The position numbers and the translations under genes were made by a program. From contig NC_088108.1 in the NCBI RefSeq assembly GCF_036370855.1, positions 9,881,448 through 9,945,447 on the forward strand: a stretch of 64,000 nucleotides of DNA, written 5' to 3'. Position 1 is the stretch's first letter, and the number at the start of each line of letters is the position of its first letter. This document shows, piece by piece, positions 46,042 through 58,834 of this stretch. The stretch comes from Dromaius novaehollandiae (taxonomy: Eukaryota > Chordata > Aves > Casuariiformes > Dromaiidae). The notes beneath the pieces are model-generated. The model was not told the origin of the DNA, did not search any database, and saw nothing but the letters and a program-made list of their open reading frames with translations.

Positions 46042-49000
46042 GTAAGTCTCATCTCTTTGCAATAATCCGCAGGGTTACTCTGTGCATACATGTCCAGAGC
46101 CTCCAGCACCCCAAGATATTCTGCAGTAATGTGCTGATACAAAGCCTTATCCTGCAGATACAGCAAGTCAGGGACTGCAGACAGGTGAGAAGTTCTGTGG
46201 TGGCTACAATTGATGAACTGTTATCTGTGTAGCTCATTTGTATATAACCTAGCTCAATAGAATTATTGGCTTTTTGACCCAATGACAAGTGTTAAACCTT
46301 GTGCGAGTGTTAAACCTATCACTGCCTAAGTTTTTCACCCAGTTAAAAACTCAACAGTGCTGGTTGGTATTGGCTAAATATATCATGATTTTGAGAAGAT
46401 GGTTGAAGATGTTAACATTATTGCAATGCTCTGATTTTTATGCATTTCTCTTGACAGTTCCAATCAAAACAGCTTTGCTTTCCAATCAAAACAGCTTGGC
46501 TTTTGCAAACCACCCTTTGTTGTGGTTTAGAGAATTTGTTTCCTGCAGAATGGCTAGGTAAACTTCTATTGTTTTACAGCTGTCATAGAAAAAATACAAG
46601 GAAATCAGTAGTTGCTTTGTCTGGTTAAGGAGCTGAGCTTTAGGCCTAAAGTGCTGTAAGCAATGGAAACAGTGAGTGAGCCTCCAGGACTTGTATTTTC
46701 AGGGAATACAAGCTGTTGTAAATGTGGAACATCCTAGACTGAAATCTCTTCATGTTAAGTGTCAGTCAAACATGTTATCCAGGGTGCACTTAAGTGGATA
46801 GATGTCTCCTCTTATACTTTCCAAGCATGCTGTCATGTTGCTGGGGGTCTGCAGAGATACAGAGGTAAATATTTCAGTGGCATAAAGTCTTGCTTAATGA
46901 TGGGACATACCTCGAAGCATATATTTGATCTGCTACAGTACTGATTTCTCGAGCAGCCCGCTTAAGGCCTCTCATTGCATGAACAATAGAGGATGGGTGC
47001 TTAGGCTGAGGAAGTGTACTGCACACGAAAGTGTTGCATGAAATATCTCATAGAGAATTGGAGCAGCAAAATACACTGAAAAATGTTCCACTAAAAACAA
47101 GAACAAAAGCCACTGAACCAAAACAAAACTAAACAGGAGTCTATGGAAAACCTGTCTCCTAGGTGTTGGAGGTATGAGCTTCCTGTTGGCCTTTGTGGTA
47201 GAGATGTTCCAGTGATGGTCTGCGTTTCAACATGCTAACTGGAAGTTGAAGCCTGTGGGACAAATACCGTTCTTTCTCTTCATCCTTAAACAGCCTTCAG
47301 TGCTGCTAGCTCCAGACTTATACATCAGGTGATAAGTGCCAGTTACAAGACTGGCCTGTAAAACCCTGAGATTACAATAAATAACTGGTATCATGAGCTC
47401 CTTTTTATTTGCTTTCTGTCTTGGAGCTGTTCATTATTCATATACATTCACTGTTCTCAGTAACTGCAAGAGATACGTTTTCTTTTTCTCTTTGAAATGA
47501 AAACTGTTGTTCTGACATAATCACATGACTCCAGCAACTGGGTCTTTAAAACAGACCCATGAAATAGTGCAGCACTTGTGGCAAGTTATAGGAGGGCTGA
47601 CAGTGCTTTAAGAAATGACTGTTTCTTGGCTCTTGCTGCCCGTTTCCTTGTGAACCCTTATGTGCTGTTCACTGCTTTGCTTCCTAGTACAGACAATAAC
47701 ATGATTGTTGTCCCCAGAGTATCCCTATAAAAGGGCAGTATGTAGCAATTACAGTGAAATGAAGCGGAGATTTATTTTTACATTAACCTGGAACATAAAT
47801 ATCTTTCATGTTGTTAGACTCTTTCACAGCCTTCGTTAATGGACTAAACTTACTAGTTTGTCTCTTTATCATGTTGATAGACCTGTTAAATGAAACCCGG
47901 AGAGATCAGACAATTTAGTCCAGTGGCTAGTGGCAGCTTTTCACAGCAGTGATTTCTAGCTGGGCTGTACGTGCCAAATGTCCAGGCAGCTTATGCTTAT
48001 CAGCATCCATTATACTTTTTGTTGACTTGAACCATTAATAACCTGTCAGATTAGGTAATTAGGCTGTCTCTAGTAGCCAGGGGAAATTGTTTTTCCCTAA
48101 CTGATGGTATGGGTTGTGCAGTTGTGCAGATAAGCACTTGGTCAAACGGCGCTCTGGGTGATTTTTAGCTGGTCTTGCTGATGAATGCAGAAGTAGTGCT
48201 GAGACATGAGGTGCAGATAACAACATAGAGACAGTCACCAAGAAAAATAACCTGCCCCTTTCAGGTGCCCTCTCCAAATATGACATTAACGATAGTTCTA
48301 ATTCTGAAAATATGCTGCATTTGGGAGCAGCCCAGTTAATTTCAGTGCTGTGAATTTTTATAAACGTTACTCCTCTCTCCTGAATTAAAACTGATCCCAG
48401 ACTTGGGAAAATTAAGGGGATTCTTCCTAGGAGGTGTCATTTTACTTGTGCAAGCAGGAGCTGACTGCTACTAGTACCCACTGCACTTTGGCACTGGTGG
48501 AGTCTGTTGCACCCAGGAGTTGCTTCAGCAATTTGTAGATGCATGGAAAGGTCTGTTTATTCCCTTGAAGAAGCTGGGATCCCAGTTCTTAGGTGAATGA
48601 CATTTACCTATTTCTAGGAGCCATCAATCTTCAATGTGAAAAGGCTGAGGGTTGTGGCACTCTGTCCATCAAGCAGATGTGTTGCTTCGGTTATGTGAAG
48701 ACTTTCTGCAGTAATAGACAAGAAGATGAATTTTCTTCAAAGCTATTGGGTTTCTTATGATTAAGGGTGTAAGTCCTCAAAGCTTGTATTATTTATTTGA
48801 GCCAACAGATAAGATAGGTGCAAGAACTGCAGAAGGTACTTTGTCCAGCAGAATTGATAAGGGGAAAGAATTCCTGCACAGAAAGGCATTTTAGAGAGAA
48901 ACCCTCACTGTCCCTCATCAAAAGCATACCCACATCTCCATTGGAATGATGTTTTGGAGGGAAGCAAGCCAGCACACAATAGTGATTCCCCAAATCTGAT

Positions 49001-50749
49001 TGTACTGCTGCTGACAGACTCCCACAAAGGATAGTGAGATGTAGCAGCAAGATGCACTCAGCTGTCCAGTCCTATCAGCTTGCAGTGACACAGAGATGCA
49101 GCACACTGAGAGTGTGCTTGGATGCAGGGGAGATCCCAGAGGTGGATGGATGGAGTAGCAGAGGGCTGGAAAAAGTTCTGCACATACAGATGTTACAGTG
49201 AATGTCTTGAGAGAGAAAACTTGGTTCTCACTGAAACTCACCTGCTCATCTTGCACCCCAGATGAGTGGGGTCACAGATAGGCCTATGGGTAAATTGCCA
49301 GTGCAAACACCTCAGATGAACTGCTAGTCAGCCTGCCTCTCCGGTGTCATTGTGTCCTGGGTCCAAACATTTGTTATGCAGACATGTTAGCTGGGGTTCT
49401 GACATCCTTTGCTGGCTGGGTTACTACTGAGATTTACTTGGCATAAACCCAACCACCCCAAAATCAAAGTACTTCCTGACAGGCCAGCATAGTCCAAGAC
49501 ATAAAGGAGAAGGAAAGCTCCTTCCTGCTGTACAGAGTCCCTGAAAATGGGGTGTTTCTCACCAGTCCGTTGTCCTAGTCCTCTGATGTCTCCTTTGGGA
49601 GATCCACATGGCATGAGCCAGCCCAGGAGTAGGGCTGGCACTCGCCTTGCAGATGTGGTGTGCCGACCTCAAGGGAATCCAGACACTTCCTACTCAGTTG
49701 ACTGTACTTGCCCCTCTGCCCAGGGAATCACCTGCTTTTGCAGTTCTATGCTTCCCCTGATGGGATGACAAAAATCTCGCTTAAAAATGTTAGTGAAGAA
49801 ATTTGGCTGAACCTCTCTCTGATGAAAACAGAAGATGGCTTTAAACTCTCTCCTTTCAATTTACTATCTGAACTTCTTTGTTCGTGGGCTCCAATGCAGC
49901 ATTAAGTATTTAACTTACTGTGGGTTCAAGGACTGGAGTCAGTTGTTCTCTGGACAGTGATCTGTTAAAAGCCAGCCTTATGCATCAATTTGAGGTCGGT
50001 TAAGCCACTTCTTGCTTTATGGAGGTGGTTGGAGTGAGTCCATTGAACTTTTTGTTTAAAGCAAGATTGAAATCACCCTGAAGTTCAGCAGTTGGAGTTA
50101 GACTTAACAGTTTTATCTTTTATTTTGTTTAAATTGAATTTTCAGTGTGGCTTTTCATTAAAATAGCTACAGACTTTGTGCTACCCCAGTTCAAACCCAG
50201 CATGCATCCCAGCTTCCTTTGCATCCCTTCCTGTGCACTGTGTGTGTTGTGGTAGTGTCAGTCCCTCTTCCTCCTTAGCTAAACAAGTGCAACTGCACTG
50301 TTGCAAAGCTCCTTCTGCCCCCAGGGTCTGACAACCTACTAGCACTGTCCCATGGGGTAAGTGTGACATGACGTCTCCCCGTTCAGGTCAGAGCTGTGTG
50401 TGGCTCTAAGCAAGTTTCCTCCCTTCCCCTTCCCTCCCTCCCAAGCAAGGTTTCTCCCTTCCCTGGTTCCCCAGCCCCATTCCCTCTCCCACCTTGCCAG
50501 TGCTTGACACCTCTTCGCTGGCCACCGTGCTTGGGCAGCTGGCCACAGCTGCCTGAAGTCTTTTATTCCTCTCTTGGCCCTTGCCCGGCTCCTGTTCTGC
50601 CCGATCTGATGTTATGCTCTGATTCTCCCGGGCTTGCCAGGGCACCTACGTCCTGGCTTGGTGAACGCGACTGGGTTTCTCTAGGGCAGGATTCCTGTTT
50701 GAGGGAAGGCCTAAGTGGTTTACTAGCAACGCGGCTCTCATCAGCGCTT
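46042..50749. other. Gene-poor stretch
   Basis: AT-rich, becoming more G+C-rich after 50.3 kb toward the small CpG island. Only short random frames seen. Confidence 0.5.
46459..46502. repeat. 22-bp tandem duplication
   Basis: TCCAATCAAAACAGCTTTGC plus TT is repeated immediately as TCCAATCAAAACAGCTTGGC plus TT, with one mismatch. Both copies contain a CCAAT core. Confidence 0.9.
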
Positions 50750-50904
50750 TTCCTGAGTGTCAGCGCCGGAACCGCCGCGGCCGGGCTGGCCGGGCCGGGT
50801 CGCGCCGGCCGCCGGGTGTCGCCCGCGGGCCGCGCTCCGCCGCTCCGCGCTGCCGGCCCGGGCTCGGCAGCGGTGGAACCTTGCGCGCCGCCCTGGGGCC
50901 TCCT
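50750..50904. promoter_or_regulatory. Small CpG island abutting the 57-bp minisatellite
   Basis: About 150 bp very dense in CG dinucleotides, directly before the first repeat unit and unlike the sequence to its left. It could be the promoter of an unannotated transcript or GC-rich sequence grown alongside the repeat. No TATA box or clear first exon was seen. Confidence 0.5.
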
Positions 50905-51930
50905 GGGGCGCTCCTGCCCTGGGTCCTGTCAGCTGCAGGTCCCCGGGAGCTGCCTTCTCCTGGGGCGCTCCTGCCCTGGGTCCTGTCACCTGCAGGTCCC
51001 CGGGAGCTGCCTTCTCCTGGGGCGCTCCTGCCCTGGGTCCTGTCAGCTGCAGGTCCCCGGGAGCTGCCTTCTCCTGGGGCGCTCCTGCCCTGGGTCCTGT
51101 CAGCTGCAGGTCCCCGGGAGCTGCCTTCTCCTGGGGCGCTCCTGCCCTGGGTCCTGTCACCTGCGGGTCCCCGGGAGCTGCCTTCTCCTGGGGCGCTCCT
51201 GCCCTGGGTCCTGTCACCTGCAGGTCCCCGGGAGCTGCCTTCTCCTGGGGCGCTCCTGCCCTGGGTCCTGTCACCTGCAGGTCCCCGGGAGCTGCCTTCT
51301 CCTGGGGCGCTCCTGCCCTGGGTCCTGTCACCTGCAGGTCCCCGGGAGCTGCCTTCTCCTGGGGCGCTCCTGCCCTGGGTCCTGTCACCTGCAGGTCCCC
51401 GGGAGCTGCCTTCTCCTGGGGCGCTCCTGCCCTGGGTCCTGTCAGCTGCAGGTCCCCGGGAGCTGCCTTCTCCTGGGGCGCTCCTGCCCTGGGTCCTGTC
51501 ACCTGCAGGTCCCCGGGAGCTGCCTTCTCCTGGGGCGCTCCTGCCCTGGGTCCTGTCACCTGCAGGTCCCCGGGAGCTGCCTTCTCCTGGGGCGCTCCTG
51601 CCCTGGGTCCTGTCACCTGCAGGTCCCCGGGAGCTGCCTTCTCCTGGGGCGCTCCTGCCCTGGGTCCTGTCACCTGCAGGTCCCCGGGAGCTGCCTTCTC
51701 CTGGGGCGCTCCTGCCCTGGGTCCTGTCACCTGCAGGTCCCCGGGAGCTGCCTTCTCCTGGGGCGCTCCTGCCCTGGGTCCTGTCACCTGCAGGTCCCCG
51801 GGAGCTGCCTTCTCCTGGGGCGCTCCTGCCCTGGGTCCTGTCACCTGCAGGTCCCCGGGAGCTGCCTTCTCCTGGGGCGCTCCTGCCCTGGGTCCTGTCA
51901 CCTGCAGGTCCCCGGGAGCTGCCTTCTAGT
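50905..51930. repeat. 57-bp GC-rich minisatellite, 18 tandem copies
   Basis: Eighteen head-to-tail units exactly 57 bp apart begin with GGGGCGCTCCTGCCCTGGGT. Most units share CACCTGCAGGTCCCCGGG; units 1, 3, 4 and 10 have CAGCTG instead of CACCTG, and unit 5 has CACCTGCGGG. Units 6-9 and 11-18 look identical. Each unit holds an E-box, the 10-bp palindrome ACCTGCAGGT (or a near match) and a CCCGGG. Since 57 is 3 x 19 and stop triplets are absent, five of six frames stay open, giving frames up to 530 codons. A tandem repeat explains these without any protein. Confidence 0.97.
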
Positions 51931-53557
51931 TTTAGAGCCCGTGTCTCTCCAAAGCTTTTGGTGCTCCACATATAAATTTGTATTTTAGCAGCTTTAAAGA
52001 AATCATCAGTTAAGCAGACAGATACCTGCCGCAATGCCACCTGCTCTTTGTGATTGCAGGAGCCTCAGTCATTTCCAAAAACTTTGTTCTGCGGCATCTC
52101 AGGAAAGCTGCTGAAATTAGCTTGTTTCAGACATAAAGTACTGGTAGTAACCGAGAAAAAACAAGAAGAAACAGAGGACAAGAAGAGAACTTCTCTTTCT
52201 TTCCCTAGCTAAGCAACTTGTTACCAAGTCTGTCATCTGAATGAACGACATGTTATGTGTGGTCTCTATAGAAAGGCCAAGTAAGAAGAAAGCAAAAATA
52301 ACCGGCCTAGTAGATGCAGGTATAAATCCTGCGTAAAATTTAACAGGAGCATATGAATAGCTCTTATAGAGGTAACGTCTCTGACCGAGAGTGAATCTGT
52401 TGTGCATGCAGCCAAACAGACACAGAGGATGGGAAATCACTTCTGAATCCCAGAAGCATCTGGTTGCAGATAGCACAGGGGATTTTGCTTGTGTATCAAA
52501 TCCATTTTTCAAAAATGCCTGTGTGTTTTGAGACGCTGTCTTATTTTCAAAGGTGTCTGAGCAGTCAAGGTCTCAGTATGCTTTTGACTTGCAACAGGAA
52601 TTCAGGCTGCTGGAGTCAAGGTGTGCAGAGTGGTATGAGATGATACATTGAGCCACCGCTTGCCCTTCTGCAGAGATTGAATCACCTGTAGCAGAGCAGG
52701 CAATGGTTCAGTTCCTGAGTCCTCACAGTTCACAGCTCTGTATTGTAACATAAATCAACACTGGCTTCAGCCTGTGAACAAGCTACAGTGGGAGCTGCGG
52801 TGGCCAAGGGCTCCGGTTCACACTCTGTGCTAGACCTGGCTGCAGCAGCTGCAGTTGTAACCTCTCCTGCTGGTTTATACCTGACCTCTTCAGCCGCTGA
52901 GGCTGAGCCCGACAGTGCTTGTGAATCAGAGCCCTAAATCTGTACCAGAAAGAAACCTGAGGTTTTGACCTGGAGCCTCCTCACTGACAGAACAAAATGG
53001 GAATCTCTTTACTCCTTGTTTACTCCACTGAGCTACTGCCTAGATCCCATGGAGAGAAGCTTCTCCTAAAGATCTGTGTAGCTGAACTTGCCTGTAGAAG
53101 GTATCTTTTTCTCTCCTTCCTGTAGGCATATCAGCAGGGATCCTTAGAGAACAAGGTGGCAAAAGAGCCACTGTCCCCTGACAGTGTTAAATTAATGCAA
53201 ATTAATGAACTAATTGCCTTGAACACCTAGGGGGCCTGCAGAAAGTTTGTCAGCCTCTGTTTTAGTTTGCAGAGTTGTTTTCCTTCTATAATCAGAAATT
53301 TGTGCACTTTAGCCTAAGGAACTCTGTTCAGAGAGCCCTTGGCTATGGCCAAGCTGCAGTGGGATGGGATCCAAAGCTGTGTCCTAATTCTGTTAGCTTG
53401 CAACTTGTTGCTGTTGGCATGGAGTTGGCTGTCTGCAAGGCAGCTGCAAAAGGCAATCTGGTGGCACACGTGCACTGCACACGTACGAAACAGCACTGTG
53501 GCGAGAGCTGCCTTTTATCTTGTCAGATACTGATTCTTGCAGGCTCCCTTGGGTGTA

Positions 53558-53640
53558 AGGCAGAGGTATTATCTTGCCTTTCAGGTGGGAAAGTCGAGGC
53601 CGAGAGCTGGAAGGAGTGACTTGGTGTCCAGGAATTAGGA
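53558..53640 (-). mobile_element. Possible MIR-like remnant
   Basis: TTATCTTGCCTTTCAGGTGG followed by GAAAGTCGAGGCCGAGAGCT and GACTTGGTGTCCAGGAATTAGG loosely follows the reversed MIR core (TTATCCCCATTTTACAGATG, GAAACTGAGGCACAGAG). Too short to be sure. Confidence 0.3.
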
Positions 53641-56600
53641 ATCGTCTGTTCCTTCCTGCCATGGTCCAGACCATTTGCTGTTGCAGGCCCTGGCTTATGT
53701 TTCCAGCACAACTTTAGGTAGTGTGATATACACACACTTCCTCTGTTTAACGGCAGTGAAGTAGATCTGACAGGCAAGAAGGAGTGGGAAGGACAAGAAT
53801 AATGAAAACAGAGTAGTTTGGCACTCCAGCTGTGTTTCAGCACAAACTTGGGGAAGCCGACCTTGTACTAAGCAGGAAGTCGCTCTGTGGGACAGGATGC
53901 CCAACAATGTGGCCTTTCTCTGTGCAAGATTTCACTTTGAGCCCCTCTTTCATTGCTCTCTGTGGTTGGGCAGTGTTTTACAAACTAGTGCTTGTGTGAT
54001 GGTGCCCTTGGTGGATCATCTAGTCCCCAGCTAAACATTCCTCATTTTGCTCTCTGAGCAATCTGACTGGGAGCTGCCGTTTTGAGCAGGCGCCCATTTC
54101 ATCCCGGATTATGCAAGTGCTTATGAGCACACAGTGCTGCAGCCTGGAACCTCAGGAAGCTGACAGGTGGCTGTGATAAGTGATGGGGCCAAAAATAACA
54201 GTAAGATCTCTTTGCAGCCCGGCCACTGACAAAGCAGTCAAAACACACATGGAAGCATGTGTTCAGGTGAGGCGATGACATCTGCATGCTAGTAGAAATT
54301 AACCTTTAGCGGCCCAAAGGACCAAGGCAGGCAAAGTGATGGGCAGATTTAAATTGCTCAGTCAAAATCTGATGTTTATGATTGAGATGAATAAGGAGAC
54401 TTTGCTGCTAGATTTCCATCAATGATGATGTCTTGAGGGAATGAAGGAAATGTCCTCTAAGTACAATGATGGCCAGAGAAGTGACTGTATGGGAAAAGAA
54501 TCCATGTGCTAGCTGCAGGAAACAGGCTCCAGTTTATGGGGATTGCACCCCCCACATGATTCTTTGGCTTGCTAACGTAAGTGCACACCGCAGAACTCAC
54601 ACAGCTCTGGGAGAGACAGCTGGTTTGCATTTTCCGCGTTTTCTTTGTTACCCGTGGTTGTGAGGCTGGGCAAGCAGGCAAAATGGAACTATATTCTGTT
54701 TGATCCAGCAGCACTGCTTTCAAATCAGAACCAGGCACTTACCAAAAAGGAGCATGGAAGTGTTTAATATATGGCCCAAGAAGTTTCTACCAGGGAAAAT
54801 CCCAGAGAGAGGTTCAAGAAACCAGTGAATTATCAGTATGTCATCTGATCTGGGAACTGGCATTCTGTCTGCTTGTGGGTGAAGCAGGGTCTTCCAGGGA
54901 TGGTCATAGTCTCAGAGATGTATGCAAATCTCACTAGAGCTGTTTTGACTGTTTTTTCCTGTGCCCACTTCCAGTTTGTGTTGTCAGGAACTCTTCTCAA
55001 TCTGCTGCTCAGCCAGGTCTCTTGGAGGACTTTAGAGAAGAGCTACAAAAATTCTAAGACTGAACCCAGAACCTGGTCATAGGTAATTCCTATGTTTTCA
55101 GCACAAAGAAGGTATGGTACAAAGATGGTCAGTCTTTCTTGTGCAGGTTTATTTTTCCTAGGGTTCATGCCTCAGTCTGATTGGAGGCAAGACAGGACAT
55201 CGGTCATTCCCTTGGCATTGCCTTCCATTGCCTCATTCTGAAGATGAAGCTTGAGTGGACAACTTGGACCAGAATTTATTTGTCTCTCTACATGTTTTCA
55301 GGGAGTTGGTTTGCCCAAAAGCAACAGTTAGCAGGTTTGAAACAACAACAGGCCTGGGAGAAGAGGACAGAGACAAGAAGCACTGATGAGCAAATAGAAT
55401 ACCAATGGACCCTATTTCCTTCTGACTTTTTACCAAGAGTTGTGTGTTGTGGCAGGAAAAGCACCAAACTCTAATGCATGCTGCTACAAGCATCCTGCAG
55501 CATCCAGTATTGAGTGCCTGGGTGTAATGAAGCATTGATCAGCTCTCCTCTCCAGCACATTATGCCCTCGCATACTGCCATCCTGCAATTATTGATTGGT
55601 CTGGAGTCCTGCTGATCTTGTGCTGAGAGCTATTTCTGTGCACAAACATCCATTCAGAGTGTCTCCTCACTGTGTGGGAACAAGAGCCACTTCATTTGCC
55701 TGGACACTGTTTTTTGCATCCTCTGCAGCAGTGAGGGGCATGCCAAGTGCTGATGATCTTGCAGGCTACCTGGATGTGCTGGACACTGGGATGGCTCAGC
55801 GTCTCTCTGGAGTAAGGATTGAATTTCTCATTTCCAGAAACCTTCTAAAATCATGAAAGTTTCAGTGTTGCTGCATAATGCCCTACTGTTTCTTACATTT
55901 GCTTCATCCCTGAACCATCCTTTTGCATTGGAATGATTTACATTGTACATATTGCAGTTGAAATTTGGCCTCTCTACTTCCTTAGTCTGCCTTAGAGTAA
56001 TCTTTTCCTACTTACAGCTGATAACTTCTTGATACATATTGCAGTCAACTTTACATTCCTCCAATATAACACAAATCTGAAATGCAACATGGATATACAT
56101 ATCTTTTGTTACTTTTGGTTTGGGGATTTTGGAACCTGTAGCTGCTGAAGACACACTTTGTTTCCTTTTTCCTATCCCTAGATGGATAGGTGCAGATTTT
56201 TCTATAGATTTTCCTGACCAGAACTTTAGCATAACTAATAGAGAGATTGTACCCAGAAAATGTTACTTGTGTTTGATATGCTGGAATTTTGAAATTGTGT
56301 GTGTACTCAAAGAACAAGCGATTCACAGCCCAGTCACATCATCAAGAGTCCTTCCAGTGAAGATGACAGGTTTTGAACTAAGCCAGAGTGCATAATTATT
56401 TACATGCTAACCCTATTGCTTTCATTTACGATGTTTCCAGTCATTTGGAATTGCTGCAACATCATTTTATCTTACAGGTTTGATACAGATGCCCCAAAAT
56501 GCATCATTCTAGGATGTCACAGATTCAGGATTGTCACTAGCGGTGTAAAGCCTGCAGTGCTGATAAAGTCCCAGAAGCCCATAGTTTGGGCGCTGCTAGA

Positions 56601-56651
56601 GCTAGAACATGTCCAGTGAGGTCAGAAGTGCAGTTCAGTTTCTGCAAAACT

Positions 56652-56668
56652 AAAAAAAAAAAAAAAAA
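56652..56668. repeat. A17 homopolymer
   Basis: Run of 17 A residues in AT-rich sequence; simple repeat. Confidence 0.9.
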
Positions 56669-58811
56669 TCTATAAAATGTGGGGAAAAATATTTCCTTGT
56701 CTTGCATGTCTTTTTGAGTGTTTATTGCATGTCTCATATGATTCTAGACATGCTTCTGACTTTAGCTTAGTTTTGCACTTTTTGTATCTCATCAGAGACT
56801 CACACACATGCTGTTTTAGGAGCATGGAATGGAACATAATGGGAAAGAACTGATCTGTTAGAGATTTATTTTCCTAGTCTATATTAAATTAAATTGCATT
56901 ATTACTCTCTCTCTTCTTTATTGATTACCTTCTCCAGGGTGTCTAGCATAAGCAATTGCCATGATCTTCCAAGTCATTGGCATCTGAAAAGAGGGAGTTC
57001 AAACAGCTTCGTTTCAAACACTTTTGCTTAAGTATATTTACAGAATTTAGTAGTTTGTTCATTATTTCACTCTCCCTTCAGTTCATCCATACGTAACTGT
57101 GCTTGCTTGCATTGTGGAACATAATACTACTATCCAGTGTGGTTTTCTTTGTTGTGGGCAGAAGCTGTGTAGCTGACAAATGAATTGGTCAGACTTGCGC
57201 AGGAAGAATAGGCAATTTCTGGATTACTGCAACTTTCAAGAGCTTCACTGCAAGTATAAGTTATCACTTCAAGTTTTTGCTGTCTGTTCAGTTAAGCAGA
57301 TCTTGATAAGACTTGTCTGTTATTGCAGTTCTTAAAGACTCTAACACCTTGAGATCACATGTTCTCCATGTATCATGCTATCCAAAAGTTTTTGTATGCT
57401 TGTGGAAAGCATAGCGACAGTAATGACAAGGGTATATGCAGGTCTCGTTTTACTGGTTTGTAGCTGAGGCTTTGAATGTTCACGTAGAGCTGAGAATCTG
57501 GAAAAGCATGCCAAAGAATTTTACATGCTGCTTTTTGGAGTGTTGATATATCTCTCTTTATTAATCAGAATTAGTTTGTTTACCCTAGTCTTAGTTCTGG
57601 TGAGTTGCTTACAATTAAGTAAATCCTTATGTCCTTGCAGGTGCAATTTGCTGCAATGGGAGTCTTGCTATTGACTTAGATGGAGGCTGAGGGATGGAGT
57701 GAGGACCTTGGAAGCAGTCACTGAATCTCCAGGCATTCATGCAACAGAGAGTTATTATAATGCATTGCACAGGATACATGCATGGGTACCCTCAGTCACT
57801 AAGTGGAGCTCTTTTGTAAAGGAACTGGGCTGCAAAAGGAAAAATTGGAGCTGACATTGACGCTGAGAGGAAAAACTGACTGTGAGCTAGCATTTTTTCT
57901 GCAAATCCATTTTACTTTGAGATCCAGTCAGTATCAGGAAACCAGCAGTCCCTTCACCCTGCAGCAAGGCAGTGTGGCAGGCAGAGCTCATAGAGCTCCT
58001 GTGTGGAAGGCCAGGTCCCCCCACTGTTAATATCATATGATTTTGAAACAGGTCTCTGACCTGTTTTCAGTGCTATCAGCAACTTGACCTCATGCCTCAA
58101 TTTTTTCTTTGCACCTTGTCTAGGCATTTACACCTGTGAACAAGGATTGTTGTGCTGCCACCAAGAAAAATGGATAATTCTGATTTGGAAGAATTTCATA
58201 ACCACTTTGTGTGGGCAGAAATGAAGATGCAAAGGCTATGGTAAAGGAGAATCAGACCTAGAGACTATCCCGAGTTTCATGGAAATGCTCAGACAGAACC
58301 CTTCCCCATCACAAAGTGCTTCTGGCATGTCATTGGTATGTTGTCTGTATTCATCAACTGTGGGTTTGCCCTAGGCAGCCAAGTAGCACAGAAGGGATGT
58401 ACAGGCCCCAACCCTTGCATCTCTGCTAGTTCCCCTCCTTGTCAATTGAGAATTATATGACATGTCATTTTCTGTCAGCTTCTTCTCTCCTTTGGAAGCG
58501 CTGAAGCAAATAATTAATTTAGCTTGTTTAGAAAATGTCATTTTGCTATGTCGATAAATTAGCCTGGCTGCTGTATCTCTTCAAACCATTCAGGCTGCTT
58601 CACTTGTAGCACCCGTGTGTCTTCTGGACTTGAATTTTTTATTATTATTTGTCTGAACATCTTGCATTATCTTTTATTCATCTTACCCCTTTGCTTTTCT
58701 TCCCATTTGTTCACAGTTGCTAACTTTAGTCTTGCCAGTCTTCAGTGCCTGATGTTTAGTGTCTGTATGCCTCTAGTGCTCTTTTTACCTCTTTATCAAT
58801 CTGTATTGTCC

Positions 58812-58834
58812 TTTTTTTTTTTTTTTTTTTTTTT
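58812..58834. repeat. T23 homopolymer
   Basis: Run of 23 T residues; simple repeat or the reverse tail of an unrecognised retroposon. Confidence 0.95.

Noticed and set aside
45636-46232. 198-codon plus-strand frame
   Set aside because: No recognisable domain, and it runs through a segment better explained by splice sites at 45972 and 46041. Kept only as a weak exon candidate.
50905-51930. Regular repeats that might suggest a CRISPR-like array
   Set aside because: Units are directly adjacent with no unique spacers, and the surrounding genome is vertebrate.
50396-51988. 530-codon plus-strand frame, and frames of 390, 364, 386 and 426 codons over the same interval
   Set aside because: All arise from the 57-bp tandem repeat, which lacks stops in five of six frames; no domain and no splice or start context favours any one.
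54000-54030. GGATCATCTAGTCC resembling a reversed CR1 tail
   Set aside because: Too short a match with no CR1 body on either side.
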